A DNA stretch of 60,000 nt from Polytrichum commune (GCA_950295325.1 OX485804.1:40426001-40486000), one strand, 5' to 3'; positions 1 to 11,578 are shown, counted from the stretch's first letter. Numbers and translations: made by a program. Notes: a model not told the origin generated them from the letters alone.

Positions 1-587
1 ATATAGTTTAAAATATAAATTATCAACAAATGAAATTTAAAAATAATTTATAAAAGATATTATAAAGGATGGGAAATTTTTAATTATACTATTTATCTTT
101 TTATAAAGATGAAAGATTAATTAAATGTTATTTTATACTTTTTTCAGAATAAAATAACATTTAATTAATTTTAAAATCTAACTTTTATAAGCCTTAAGAG
201 CCATTACACGAAGATTCATAGTTATTTTTTTATTAACTCTCCACTTGTAAGGTTGCAGCCTTTGCAATAGCTTCATCAATATTACCTACTAAATACAAAT
301 TATTTTGTATTTTAAAATATAATATATTTAAACAAGTCGCAAACCCATAATCCACAAATCCTTTAATTAATTATTACATGATTAAACTACCTACTTTTTA
401 ATGGTTCAATAATTTTTATTTTTTTTATTGAACTGATGAAAGTTGTTTTAGAAGTTGCTGGTATGATTCAACTGGGATCTTTATAACAAGGTCCAAGTGT
501 CTGCCTATAGGTTACGTATGCGTGTGGTTTGACTCAGCTGCTTCCTCACACCGAAGTTCACACCAGGAAGGTTTTGGGCATAGTCGG

Positions 588-936
588 CAGAGCCCTACAT
601 TGGGTGCCCATACCCATGCCCATGCCCATACCCACCCATGCCCATGGGTTTTGGGTGGGCATGGGTGCAATATTATTGTTCATGGCTGGGCATGGCTGGG
701 CATGGCTGGGCATGGCTGCGATATTATTGTTCATGGGTGGGCATGGGTGGGCATGGATGGGGCACAATTACACAATCACACAAGACACATTACACAATTA
801 CACAATACACATTACACAATTTTTGAATACATGGGCGCAATTTGAATAGCATGGGTGGGCATGGGTGGGCATAGGTCACTGCTGATGGGCATGGTCTGGG
901 TATGGGTGCAATTAAAAAGGAAAATGTTGGGCTCTG
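588..936. mobile_element. hAT-type MITE (349 bp) with 8-bp target duplication
   Basis: Inserted in direct-repeat copy A. It has inverted ends CAGAGCCC / GGGCTCTG and is flanked by an exact 8-bp duplication ATAGTCGG (580-587 and 937-944). Copy B carries a single ATAGTCGG at the same place, an unoccupied site. An 8-bp duplication with ends starting CAGAG fits the hAT superfamily. The inside is not coding: it is mostly degenerate copies of GGGCATGGGTGGGCATGG and a short ACACAATTAC-type repeat. Open frames across it (522-849) are artefacts of these repeats. Confidence 0.88.
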
Positions 937-2630
937 ATAGTCGGTCAAGATCCTAGTTATTCTAACTCCAAGCGGTTACATGTTGACATCTTCCGCTATT
1001 ACCAACTTACAGGAACTCCATTTAATAATACAGAACAATTATAAAGTTCAAGAATAATTACTAGAATCACTGCAAACAATGATATTACAACGCCCATTAA
1101 CGAAGTTGTTCCCCTTCCAGGAGTTACTATTAATGAATACTTAATTTAAATTTCATGATGATTTAAACTTTAAGTTTAAATTTTTTTTTACTAAAAATGA
1201 ATCCTAAATATTTAAAAATTGTAAATAAATTACCAATGTGCTGACTAGAAATTAAATATTTTTTTATAATTTTAAAAGTCAAGAGAGCAATCAAATCAAC
1301 TTTATAAAAAATTATTATTTTAGATAATAAAAGAAATAAACTAATTACAATTAGAAAATTTCTATATTTGTTTAGAAATTCATTAATATTTACTTGGTTT
1401 TATTCTTATAATAGATTGCACTATGTACCATTTTATATTCTAAGAGGTTACTCCTATGAGAACCATAGCTGAAGTATTCTTAAATTTAAAATATTATATT
1501 AACCAAATTTAGCTAAAAAATTAAAGTGTTTTAAACTTTGGAGAAATTTGCATTTTGAAACTATTCTATATGGGCACAAGTTCATAGAGTAAAGAAGAGG
1601 TTTTCTTTTTATATCATGAGTGTTTTGTTTTTATTACTATCAAGAGTGTTTGAAATAAAAATGAAGATGATAACATTCATGATATCAAAAGACCTCTTCC
1701 CTTGTTATCACTTGCACATGTTACTAGCATTTTGTAAATACATCCAAATGTAGTTGGCAATCCTACCTTCAAAGACCAATTCAAACCGGCCTTCCTTGTA
1801 TTCAAGAAAACGGCATTGGTGACATTATTGCATGCCATGTGACGTTTTCACGAATACCATGTGAGAGATTTTTCATCCAAATTTCAATCATCCATCATAA
1901 TATTGTTTTACAGAATCGCTAGAATGTAGAATATACCAAGAGCAGATGAGCATTAAGTAAAGTTGGGATGACAATATTTGTCAAGTTATTTATAAGTAGT
2001 GTCATAAGAAAATGTATCACATTGACATAAAGTCCTATATGATAACAAACACAATATATGTTAGCTCAAAGTTTTGCGGCATCAACTAAACTTTGCTAGA
2101 GCTAATATTAGCTATGGATAACACAACCACCCTCGTCTTTTAGCTCTCCACTCTAGTAGTCCAAGGAACAAGAAGTTCAACTCACCTAGATTAGTAGTTA
2201 CGTGCTAGAACTTGAAATTTATACGAACTTAATTAGACTACACCGTTTATGATAATTACCGTCACTTACTATTTGGAGATACTTAATGCAATAATTTGAT
2301 TTACAAAGAATATAAGATTTTACCAAGTAAAGTAATTTTTCATTGTACAATGTCCAAACAATGTCCGCTTAACCTTTTGCCAATAAAACTCCAAGAGACA
2401 CAGATGATGATGTCTTCGGATAGGTCAATTCAATCACCAAATACATGGCAACAAATCGTTATTGAATGTGCCACATTTCTTGTGGCCATTTTTTTCCCTT
2501 TGATATTTAGTTTTAGCTTTAAAATATTCTATTTTTATTTCGTTTTCATATAATTAAAATTAAAAGTATCTTAGTGGTTGTTACGTACTTTCACTTTTCT
2601 GTTTTTAATTTTGACTTTAGATTGAACCAA

Positions 2631-2638
2631 TATAAATA
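2631..2638 (+). promoter_or_regulatory. TATA box of orphaned promoter (copy A)
   Basis: TATAAATA directly after a CCAA sequence, identical to the box at 19,882-19,889 that stands 111 bp before the ATG of the 183-aa ORF. In this copy the duplicated block ends 100 bp later and runs into unrelated DNA with no credible start codon and frame. Confidence 0.5.
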
Positions 2639-2738
2639 GAATGTCAGACGCTCATATAATTTTAAATTTTGCACGAAAACCACTTTGTCCACAAAAACTT
2701 GCTCGAAAGATTTGCAATTAAAGATCTATTGAGATTGT

Positions 2739-3039
2739 TGAGAAGAAGTATATGAGCCCATGGAATGGATTCCAGCCCTCTCGTGAGGCCACGTCACATT
2801 TCCATTTCTGTCCGTCCGATTCAGAATTTTTTCATGTGTGCCGTAGATGTTCGTTTTCAGCTTGTAGATGTCCGTCCGATTAAATTTTATTTTCATGTCT
2901 GCCGTCGATTTTGAAGTGAAACTTAACCGGAGCTTTTGGCGATGGATTCAAGGCGACGTTGAATTCAAGGCGTTGTTGCTTTCGTATTTCTGTAAGAAGA
3001 CGAGGCTCGTCTCCTGTTGGCTATGTCGCGAGTTACAGA
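2739..3039. other. junction region, no gene seen
   Basis: Sequence between the end of repeat copy A and the nucleotidase fragment. It contains two near-copies of GATGTCCGTCCGATT / TCTGTCCGTCCGATT (about 2,808-2,882), a short direct repeat. No frame of substance. Confidence 0.5.
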
Positions 3040-3189
3040 TTTGTGAGAGGAGTTCAATACGCCATTGCTCTTGGTTTACTGGACAAAGGAGAAGTTGTTG
3101 CAGGAGTCCTTGGGTCCCCTAATCTACCTTTGGCATCAATTGCCAGTGGAGTCTCTACAGATTCAAGCGAGCCTATCGGTTGTTTGTTT
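3040..3189 (+). pseudogene. 3'(2'),5'-bisphosphate nucleotidase (SAL1/HAL2-like) fragment
   Basis: Fifty codons read FVRGVQYAIALGLLDKGEVV and continue with GVLGSPNLPLASI and EPIGCLF. This matches the segment after the DGTKGF metal-binding motif in plant SAL1-type inositol-monophosphatase-family enzymes, which hydrolyse phosphoadenosine phosphate. The D-G-T part of the motif is missing (VASYR precedes FVRG), and neither the upstream EE motif nor the C-terminal WD motif is found nearby. No other exon of the gene is visible. After 3,190 the frame drifts into sequence unlike the family. It is a dead fragment, presumably carried in with transposon traffic; its parent gene is not in the window. Confidence 0.75.
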
Positions 3190-3289
3190 TCTCAGTGGAA
3201 GCTCCGGAGACGTAGTGTTGGATGAGAAGCCCGGAGCTGTGTTGATGTTAGAGCGATCTGGGCTATGGTGAGTGAGTGCCCTCCGGAAC

Positions 3290-4070
3290 CTTTCTTTAGG
3301 ATTTTTATTGCAATTGTTGGGGGTTTGAGATTGGCTATGGCTTCAGGGGTGCTATCTTCTCTTACTTTTACGAAAGAAGTTTGACTAAAACTCAAGGCCA
3401 TGAAGAGGGCTGATGTGCACAATGTCTTGTCCATTTTGAAGCTTCGTTGTGCATTTGAGGTGGATTTTGAGGTTGGCTATGGCTTGGGTCCCGCTATGTG
3501 CGCCCAATTTGCAATAATTGAAGTAGGTTGAGGAATTCAACATCATGAATAGGGCTGATGTGGACATGAACTTTTCTGAAGCTTAGTTGTGTATGAGAGG
3601 TGGACTCATTGTTTCTATGTGAACTGTAATCGAGGTTTTGGAAGCAGGTTGACGAAATCCAACACCATGAAGAGGGCTGATGTGCACAATACCACGTCCT
3701 CTTGTGAAGCTTTGTTGTGGATTTGAGGTGCATTTGAGGTTGCCTATGGATTTGGTGTTGCTACGTGCAATTAAATTGTAGATCTTCAAGAAGTTTGAGT
3801 TAACCCAGCTCCATGATGAGGGCCGATGTGCACTAGGCTACTTCCATTTTAAGCTTTCTTGTGCACATGATTTGGATTGGAGGTTGGCGATGGCTTGGAT
3901 GTTGTTACATGTATTCGAATTGAATATTTTCAAGAAAATTGAGTTAAGCCAAGGCCATGAAGATGGCTGGAATATCCTAATTTCATTCCAAGTGCACATA
4001 GCAACCACCCACGTTATAGCCAACCTCAAATGCACCACAAAGCTTCAAAATAGACACTTTTCAAAATATG
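3290..4070 (+). repeat. satellite-like array, ~140-bp units, last unit inverted
   Basis: Degenerate units share the anchor CCATGAAGAGGGCTGATGTG at about 3,399, 3,544, 3,666, 3,813 and 3,955, giving spacings of 122-147 bp. Each unit also has a TTTTGAAGCTTxxTTGTG box followed by GAGGTTGGCTATGG. The right-most unit (about 3,985-4,060) carries the same boxes in reverse complement, so the array changes orientation at its end. The many short antisense frames across 3,192-4,292 come from this repetition and are not genes. Confidence 0.8.
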
Positions 4071-4277
4071 TATTTTCCTGTTCGCAGGGACGTTCAAAGT
4101 CGGATCATCGGACTTCATCAATTTCTTCTCAGATGCTATTGCACATGCGGCATCGCCGTCCTTTATTATGGTGACTCGTCTTGGTAAGCACACAATGCTT
4201 TTGTATAATTCAAGTTCTGCAATTGGCTGCGCATTGTTGCATTTCGGTAATGGTTTGATGGTAGAGAAGTTTCTTAA

Positions 4278-4334
4278 TGGATGTATTATCAATAGTATTG
4301 ATTATCTGATATGATAGGTGAAGCGGAGGCTGGA
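4278..4334 (+). repeat. 57-bp direct repeat, copy 1
   Basis: Matches 5,439-5,495 with a single C/A difference and the same orientation. It lies upstream of the Helitron relic. Both copies contain the interrupted palindrome ATCAATA-G-TATTGAT. Confidence 0.8.
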
Positions 4335-5438
4335 CTATAGAATCTGTAGGCCTGTTTTTTGTTTTATGTGGAGAGAGTGTGGGACGGGTGACTTTGGGTC
4401 ATCTACATTGTGCTGGTGTGAAAGACATGCCTTGTACAAGTTGAAATTTCAGAAGGAGGGTGTGGTGTCTGTTGGTTTGACATTTTGAATTCTAGCATTT
4501 CTTAGGAGGTCCAGGGTGTGGACCGCGGCCTTGATTCATTCTGCGTATGTAAACCTGGAGGATTGGTTGGCAGACTAGAATTTGGATACTGGAATTGTGG
4601 TGATGATCTTTAGATTCTAGGTGTGTGACACTGTGACACTGTGATTTAATGATTTGATGTGAGTTCATGGTTCCACCGAAATTGGAGAGTCCAAGGCTCT
4701 TTGCTGAGTTTCGATTACACCTGATTGAGAACATTTGTAGTCTATTTGAGAGTGTCGGACGGTAACTTGGTCCATATTCATTCTGCAAGAGTGAAAGGTC
4801 TTTTGGAAGTTGAATGTCAGAGATGCGGTGGTGTCCGTTGGTATTTGACATTGGGAATTGTGTTCCTGTTTCAGGGTTTGTTTAAGAAGGAGGTTGAACT
4901 TTAGATTGAGGTAACCAGCCACGCATGCGGAGAGCTCGAGAGTGGGAGATGTGACCCTGCAATTGGGGAAGCTGGGCCGGACTAAGTTGGGGAAGAATTT
5001 GTGAGGTAAGTTCAACGTGCCTAATTGGGTCACTCATCTTAAACATGCACCTATGTTTTGAGTGATGTGTGGTTAGGTTTGGATATAAGAATAGACCAAA
5101 CAATGGCATCATGTGTTTAGAGGGATTTGAATTACGTCCTCCAAATTCGCTAAACATTTTAGGCACAATAGTCACATAATTGGGGGGACTATTCAATGAG
5201 AAAGAGAATCTTCACTTTGATTCCTATAAACACCGAAAATCATGAGGAAGTTGACTACGGACAGAATCTGGATTTTCTATTCATCTCACATTAATTTTGT
5301 GGGTCTTCAAAGGTGGTTGTGTCTTGCTTTTTTTCCCCATTTGCGGCATATTCATTAATACTAGGTTTTGACCAGCTCATTGATAACATTATATAGGTAC
5401 CTTGAATTGCTTGAAGTCTAGACTATTTGCGGTTCTTG

Positions 5439-5495
5439 TGGATGTATTATCAATAGTATTGATTATATGATATGATAGGTGAAGCGGAGGCTGGA
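5439..5495 (+). repeat. 57-bp direct repeat, copy 2
   Basis: Second copy of the 57-bp repeat, 1,161 bp after the first and about 550 bp before the first recognisable Helitron frame. Confidence 0.8.
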
Positions 5496-5778
5496 TTAGA
5501 GCGTCTTCACTAGTGTGCAGAAAAGGACTTGCAAACATTTCTTGAAGGGGAGACTCCATTGAGCAGTTTCAATGACTTGTCAACAAAAGTTGCTGGCTTG
5601 ACCAAGTGAGATACCCAAAGCCATGTCACATTGCTGTTTTTGAGAGCAAACCTCAATTTATATAGAACTGTGAACAAACATCCAATAGTTTTGGTAAGTC
5701 TGATGCTGTAACTATATGTAGTTGACAAGTTACTTGGCTAAATGGCATCTCATTGAATGTCACAGTTTGGCTGCGATT

Positions 5779-5858
5779 CAAGTCATGACTTTCTGTTTCT
5801 GTTTTTGTTTCAAGTCATGACTTTCTGTTTCTATTTTTGTTTCAAGTCATGACTTTTA
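5779..5858 (+). repeat. 32-bp tandem repeat, 2.5 copies
   Basis: Units starting CAAGTCATGACTTTCTG at 5,779, 5,811 and 5,843, an exact 32-bp period. Confidence 0.85.
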
Positions 5859-6050
5859 GTTGACACCATAGCTCCACCAGAATTAACCATGAGGTTCAAA
5901 AAAAATGTGCATGAGAAACTAAGAATAAGACGTATGAAACGATTTCAACCATGGGATCGTTGTTGGCTTCATAGAAGTGATTTGCAATGTTCTTGGTTGA
6001 AACAAACTAAATTCTTTTTCAAAGACTTGCATTGATGTGCAATTTGTGGT

Positions 6051-6908
6051 GTGACGAAGTTAAGTAACCGTAATAAGAAATACCGCTTCCTTCACAATAC
6101 ATATCTCGATGGGGTAGCACCAATGCAAGGATGTACCCCGTACGGTACAACAAACACATACATTGCAAAACACACGACAAACGCCTCGGGGGACAAGATG
6201 ATTCTTTGTAATCAATGTCATTCAAATAGAAAGAATCCTCCTCATGCCCCTTATGTAGTGTACCAGCCACCAGCGTATATGAAGTCTATTGTCACGTTGA
6301 ATCCTCTGCACGTGCAGTTGTTGTCGTTCATGGACATTGGTGTGCACATGCAATTTAAAGATTGGGGATTCAGCACTGGTAAAATTGTTTCTGACAGTCT
6401 TCTTAATAGTCCTTTATTTGGTTGGGCTGAGAACTCTGATACATCCCAAACAATTGAGAATTTGGTGTCATCTTTGACCCCATTGTTGTCTCAAAACTTG
6501 CATACAAACCCATTCTTTCAAAAATACATGACGGTTTTTGAACAACCAGAAAAGAGCACGAGCATGTGTATTCTTACACCAGATGTGATTCAACCTATTA
6601 TTGCCACCACTGGCACACACTCGATGCCATTTCCAACCATGGACGTTCATAGGGATGTGTACGATCTTGCACTCTTGTTTGACATGCGCACACAAACACA
6701 GCCTAGAAAACATGCCGATTTTTTCACAATAGAAAATGTCTATCTTCGAAATGGTTCGCGGTCTGATACTAGAGGGGAGCCTATCACATTCAGGAGAAAT
6801 ATATTGAATGTCGAATTGGAAAGCATGACGCTTGAGAGTGTGCTATTTCCTTTCTTATTTCCACATGGACATGAAGCCTACGATGGTCGGACTACCCTGA
6901 ATACCTGA
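6051..6908 (+). pseudogene. Helitron-like N domain, frameshifted
   Basis: Frame of 285 codons with a Cys pair CNQC near residue 53, the stretch SVLFPFLFPHGHEAYDG near the end (compare the FPxLFPxGxGG signature preceding the Rep domain in Helitron proteins), and a stop at 6,906. The homology continues in another frame from about 6,909 (YLKYWM...), so one small indel broke the protein. The usual initiator region is not clear; ATG at 6,051 is simply the first in the frame. Confidence 0.75.
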
Positions 6909-8152
6909 AATATTGGATGACTACATTATTCTCTCTTTTCACTCTATACAAACCATATTTGCTATACATGTATGATATACGACAATCCGTGCAATTCTTG
7001 AAGGAAATTTCTCAGCAATATTTGGAGAAAGATATCAAACAAACCCAACATGCATACCCGCATATGAATGAAGCTGAAGTACTGCAACACGTTACAAAAT
7101 ATAGTCTTCCATTCTCTATTGAAGGCACTCCACGTTGGCACAAATTTCAACTAAAAGACTTACTCGCAATGGTTGACAAGTTTGGAATGTCTGACTTGTT
7201 CCTTACATTAACAGCCAACGAAGCAAGCTCTCTCCAATGGGAGGATGTTGCAGATATAAAACAAATAGTCCAACAAATCGATAAGTCCATGACATGGAAA
7301 GATTATCCTGTGGAATGTGCTTCCTTATTCCATTCTCGCGTTCAAAAATTCCTCCATGATTACATACTTTCGGGACCTTGTATACTAGGACGTGTGAAAA
7401 AATATGTCGTTCGCTATGAAATACAATTTTGTGGTTTTTTGCATGCACACATAATGTTGTAGATAGAACATGCAGACTTGGAACGTGTTGCAAACGAAAT
7501 AACTGCAAGCGTTCCTGCAGTATTTGACTTTATATCAAGCAATTTTATTGAGCCTACTGATACTGAGCAAAACACTTTGTTCAAAACAGTGATGAGAAAA
7601 CAACTGCATACATGTACTTCACGATGTCATCATAGAAAAAACCATGACACATGCAAATACGGGTTTCTTTTTCCACCGCATACAGAAGAGCAGACGACGT
7701 ACAATGTTGATACAAGAAGATGGGATTACTATAGACCCCGCAATGAAGACCGCAATGTTGTGCCATACCACGCAACCCTTTTGCTACTTTGGGGTGCACA
7801 TATCAATTTGCAAAGAGTTAATACAGCTTATTGGTCGTACTACTTGCTGAAGTATGCGATAAAATCTGAACCACATGGACCTATACAATTAGATAAAACA
7901 AACGCTGAACGTTTGGGTCTACAAGGTGCCTCAAATTCTCAACTGCAATTAATCTCCTCACTCATTATATCGAAGCCAATTTCCCCTACAGAAGCAGCAC
8001 TGGCTTGCCTTCACATCCTGGTAATCCAAAAAAACCGAATTGTGAAGTACATTGATTCTAATCCACCTATGCTACGAACAAAGTTGGTTACCAAATCCAG
8101 GGTGCTTGGATTCCATCCCATCGATGCATATTGCAACAGACCAATTGCTTAA
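6909..8152 (+). pseudogene. Helitron Rep (HUH endonuclease) domain with premature stop
   Basis: Rep would nick and rejoin DNA for rolling-circle transposition. The frame reads SDLFLTLTANE (compare FxTLTANPxW in the family) and then GFLHAHIML with the metal-binding HxH at 7,442-7,450. A TAG at 7,460-7,462 breaks the frame, which continues without shift as ERVANEI. Downstream CKYGFLFPP and YNVDTRRWDYYRPRNEDRNV are typical, followed by YYLLKYAIK, which fits the catalytic YxxxKYxxK motif. The frame ends at 8,152. The stop between HxH and Tyr motifs means no full nuclease can be made. Confidence 0.82.
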
Positions 8153-8519
8153 AGCATGATTTTTTTTCAGTACTTTGAAAGATTTGAAACTGACAGAATA
8201 CAAAAACCGAACATGACATGCTATGGGGTCGACATGTTTGGATTCTATCTGTACGAGACCACAAAGGGTAACAAGGTTTACTGACTTCCATCCCACACAC
8301 AATACATAGGGTTTCTTCTTCAACATTCTCCTCCACAACTTCACATTCAGAGATGAAAAACAACTATTGTCTGAGCGCAACACAAACAAGAACTATCTCC
8401 TTGAATGTTATATTAGAGGCTTGCTTCCTGATGTCCAAGCAGTGCAAAACTATTTGTCACAGTATGCTCATCGAAACCTTATTGAGACCGAAAAACATGC
8501 ACAACTTTTAGATTGACTT
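8153..8519 (+). pseudogene. Helitron linker between Rep and helicase, frame-broken
   Basis: Plus-strand frame about 8,168-8,280 reads YFERFETDRIQKPNMTCYGV and continues MFGFYLYETTKG, matching the start of the segment that joins Rep to helicase in Helitron proteins. Stops and indels interrupt it before the helicase frame opens at 8,520. Confidence 0.5.
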
Positions 8520-9155
8520 TTGCAAGACTATCCATTCCTCGATCCATTAAACATTTCTAACAATGAAAATATTCCACACGAATTGACCCCTCCTTCATTG
8601 CATCGCCTCAGTAGACCAAAAGACCATGTTTTTTATATTCAGCTTTCAGACATGATGCTTACACCTGACCAACAACGTGTATTCCATGCCATTCTTCAAA
8701 ATCCAACGGGGTTGCACGTTTTAACTGGAACACCTAAAAGTGGAAAAATATTTTTTGTTAAATATTTGGCTCAATACTTTCAAACACAAAACAAACTTGT
8801 GTTGTCTGCTACAACAGGCGCTGCAACTTTGAGATTGTCCTCAATTGCATCCACAACACATACATTGTTTCGTATTCCATCACGAGGTTACTTGTCACCA
8901 CTGCCAGAGCCATCCACTGTACTAGAGCGTTTACATAGTGCAGACGTAATTATCATAGATTAAATGTCTATGATGACTAGCTATATGCTATGCACGGTTG
9001 AGCATCGCCTCAAACAAGCATGTAGAGACACAATTAGCAACACATTTTGCAACAAGCTTGTGTTGCTTGTCGGAGACCTTGCACAACTACCAGCAATATG
9101 TGTGCATGCTCCAAAAGCCCCAGATATTATTTGCAGATGTTGCCACATTAGTTCC
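8520..9155 (+). pseudogene. Helitron PIF1-like helicase, N-terminal half
   Basis: LTPDQQRVFHAIL is followed by Walker A GTPKSGK at 8,727-8,747; the residue after Lys is Ile rather than the usual Thr. Walker B reads ADVIIID and then a TAA at 8,961-8,963 exactly where the family has the catalytic Glu of DExSM; the next codons MSMM are intact, so one substitution killed this residue. The frame goes on to LLVGDLAQLPAIC and a CHISS stretch, and is cut at 9,155 by the solo-LTR-like insertion. Confidence 0.85.
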
Positions 9156-11578
9156 TGTTAGAATACAAAACTTAAGCATTTAGGGTGGGGGTTTGACAAG
9201 CAAATTAGAGGTAAGACACTAAGCCGCACCAAAAAGGGAACTAAAGCTTAGTAATTAGACTGACAAGATGAAGACACTGGAGCTGCACTGAGAAGGGGAC
9301 TGAAGCTTAGCAATTAGACCAGCAGGGTAAAAACACTAAGGCTGCACCGAAAAAGGGATTAGGCCAGCAGGGTAAAACACCAAGGCTGCACCGAAAGAGG
9401 GACCGAAGCCGCAACCAGGAGAATGGTATAATGCCGAGAAGAGAAGCACTGATTCAAGGACAGACAGAGGTTGAGGCATTCAACCACATGGATAAAGGGA
9501 GCAGACAGAGGCTAAGACAGTTGGCCACATGGATAGGAGAACTCGGTGAACGCTGGAAAGAGGAACACTGGGTTCCGAGAGCAAACAAGTGCCGAGGTCA
9601 TTCGGCCATGGGAATAGGAGAAGAGACACGGGTTTAGGACCTATTCACAGTCTTGCAAGGAACACGCGCGGTTGTAGACCCTTTTTACCCGCGGACTTAG
9701 GACTACAAGAGTTAGCAAGGAGATAAGTAGGAATTAAGCCGAGGACAATTAGAGAAATATTATGAGAAATTAGGGAGCAATTAGAATATAGGATTTTGAG
9801 TTAATGAGGAGATATGATTATGGAATATATGAGGAACAAGGATATTTTGAGTTTATGACTATTGAGAAGGAACATGATTATGGAATGTATAGGAATATGG
9901 GATATTAAGTGTAGAACCATTATGAGCATATAAGATAGATTCTACCAACCATTGAATAAAATCAATCAATTATGAAAACTTGATTGGATTCTCAAAAAGA
10001 ATTACAATGTAGCCACAACAAAGATATAGTAAAATCTTAATACTACAAACATTAAAGTGGTGAAACGGTTATAACCGATTGAATTAGTTATCATCTACAT
10101 ATGAAGGAGGAATTTAATTATCTAGGAAAGCGGAGATTACAACCACTATTATTATGGATTTTAGGATAGATAGAAAAGACTATATAAGGGAAGCAATTTA
10201 GGAGACCTATACCTCATTTTCTACACAACGAAGTTATCTTAAATTTGAGTGTCAAAAACACTTGAGTTTCTTTTGTATCTCTCCTCTTGGAGCACCTTTG
10301 CAATACACTATCTTTTCCGCAAATGTGTGTGTGACCTTTCTTTCTCTTTCTCAAATTGAATTACGAGTTGTCAATTGGTACTTGTGACTTAAGTGATTGA
10401 TAAACGAGAGGAGAGTAGGTGTTTTGAGAAAGAACTCAAAGCATTAGTGCGAGGGTGAGAACAAAGCGCTCAAGAATAGTTGGAGTATCAATGGAACTTT
10501 GAGAGAAGTTATTACGAGAAAGCTAATTGATTGAAGAAAACAAGATTGTTTCTCAAAAGTGGAACTTATCATTGAACTCCTCAAAAGGAAATTATAAATA
10601 TACATGTGATTGTATGTTTGAAGAATTATATGCATCTTATGAATAATTAAAGTGAAACTTCTTAACGATTACAAACTCCTTCGAAAGAGGAGGAACTTAG
10701 TATCATAACTACATAATTGACTTACAAATATTATGCATATTATATAACATATGTTTGAGTATCGAACTTATTTTATGATTAACAAGAATGATGAAGACAT
10801 AAATTGGAACTTCTTTCTCTTTCGAGATTCTTTGTGAGTTGTTGGATGTCATTATAAGTTGAAAGAGTTGTCTCTCTTGAACAAACACTCAAGAAAGTAA
10901 TGTAAGAATGATGTTCTAATCCTCTCGTCATCAAGAAACACTTTGTAGTAAAAGTGTTTCTTCTCTTAAGATACTTTGTGAGTTGTTGGATGTCATTAAC
11001 AATCGAAGAGGAGTTATTTCTCTTGAATAAACCTCAAGAGAGTTATAATTATTCTTGTCATTAAAACACTTTGAAGTTAAACGTGACATTGCAAAACAAT
11101 CAATGATATGTTCATAAAATTATAACTACTATATGTATACATGTCAAGTTACAATATTATAAGTAGTAACACTTGAGCTTAAAAATGAAGACTCAAGAAT
11201 ATTAGATCTTCTTCATCATTATAAGATTACTATCATTTGTGTGATTGTTGTTTATGAACTACGAACCTTAAGGATTCATATAACTTATTGAAAACTATAT
11301 TATTATCGAGGATATTGCTACACCTCTTGAAGCTTTCTTTAAATCTAATGGTTCTTATTATCAATAATGCCTTACATTGAGAATAAGAATTAAGATAATG
11401 AGATTGTGTTCACTCCAATAATTATATTCATATCATAAGGAGAAGAGAGGAATTATTAATTTGATACCGAACATATTAATGAGGCACGGTAGTTCTCAAG
11501 CGAATATAAATTTGCGTGATGTCTCACCGTGAGTCTTCTTGAGCTAAATTGCAAGGGAACGACCCACGGGGTGCATCA
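9156..11578. mobile_element. solo LTR-like insertion (2,423 bp) inside helicase, 5-bp TSD
   Basis: The insert starts TGTTAGAATAC and ends GGGGTGCATCA, the TG...CA form of long terminal repeats, and is flanked by exact 5-bp duplications GTTCC (9,151-9,155 and 11,579-11,583). Dropping the insert and one GTTCC joins the helicase frame without a shift. No gag, protease, reverse transcriptase or integrase frame lies inside, so it looks like a solo LTR left by recombination. Internal marks: a ~50-70-bp degenerate tandem repeat at 9,213-9,415 (GCTGCACCGAAA boxes), TATATAAG at 10,181-10,188 as a possible LTR promoter, and an internal duplication relating 10,811-10,903 to 10,958-11,046. Confidence 0.82.
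10181..10188 (+). promoter_or_regulatory. possible LTR TATA box
   Basis: TATATAAG followed by GG about 1,025 bp into the LTR-like insert. The position suits a U3/R boundary in a long LTR, but no transcript evidence exists here. Confidence 0.35.

Larger units (their letters stand above)
1..2738 (+). repeat. 2.4-kb direct repeat, copy A (left end cut by window)
   Basis: This AT-rich block is repeated almost base for base at 17,601-19,990, with an offset of 17,598 at the left. The two copies part at 2,738/19,990, just after a shared GATTGTT. Differences are scattered single bases and short indels, plus a 349-bp MITE found only in this copy (588-936). Near the right end lies a CCAAT-like sequence and a TATAAATA box (2,631-2,638), identical to the promoter in front of the 183-aa ORF of copy B. 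Here the sequence beyond the repeat is unrelated, so the promoter has lost its gene. No convincing coding sequence is seen. It does not end in CA and no primer-binding site follows, so a long terminal repeat is unlikely; segmental duplication fits better. Confidence 0.9.
4071..6050. other. non-coding region with degenerate duplications
   Basis: No convincing gene. A 57-bp direct repeat with one mismatch occurs at 4,278-4,334 and 5,439-5,495 and contains the short inverted repeat ATCAATA-G-TATTGAT. A second, more degenerate duplication relates about 4,385-4,495 to 4,755-4,862. A 32-bp tandem repeat (CAAGTCATGACTTTCTG core) runs 2.5 times over 5,779-5,858. A short frame after an AG at 4,087-4,180 (SSDFINFFSDAIAHAASP) could be an exon scrap, but I do not recognise it. 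Confidence 0.55.

Noticed and set aside
522-849. Overlapping open frames of 62-107 codons in three frames
   Set aside because: They are produced by the GGGCATGGGTGG-type simple repeat inside the hAT MITE and have His/Gly/Met-rich, low-complexity products.
3192-4292. Several antisense frames across the satellite array
   Set aside because: They repeat the same peptide pieces in step with the 140-bp unit; this is periodic non-coding DNA.
4492-5196. Minus-strand frames of 104-122 codons
   Set aside because: Three overlapping frames of similar length, no family features, no splice logic, within degenerate duplications.
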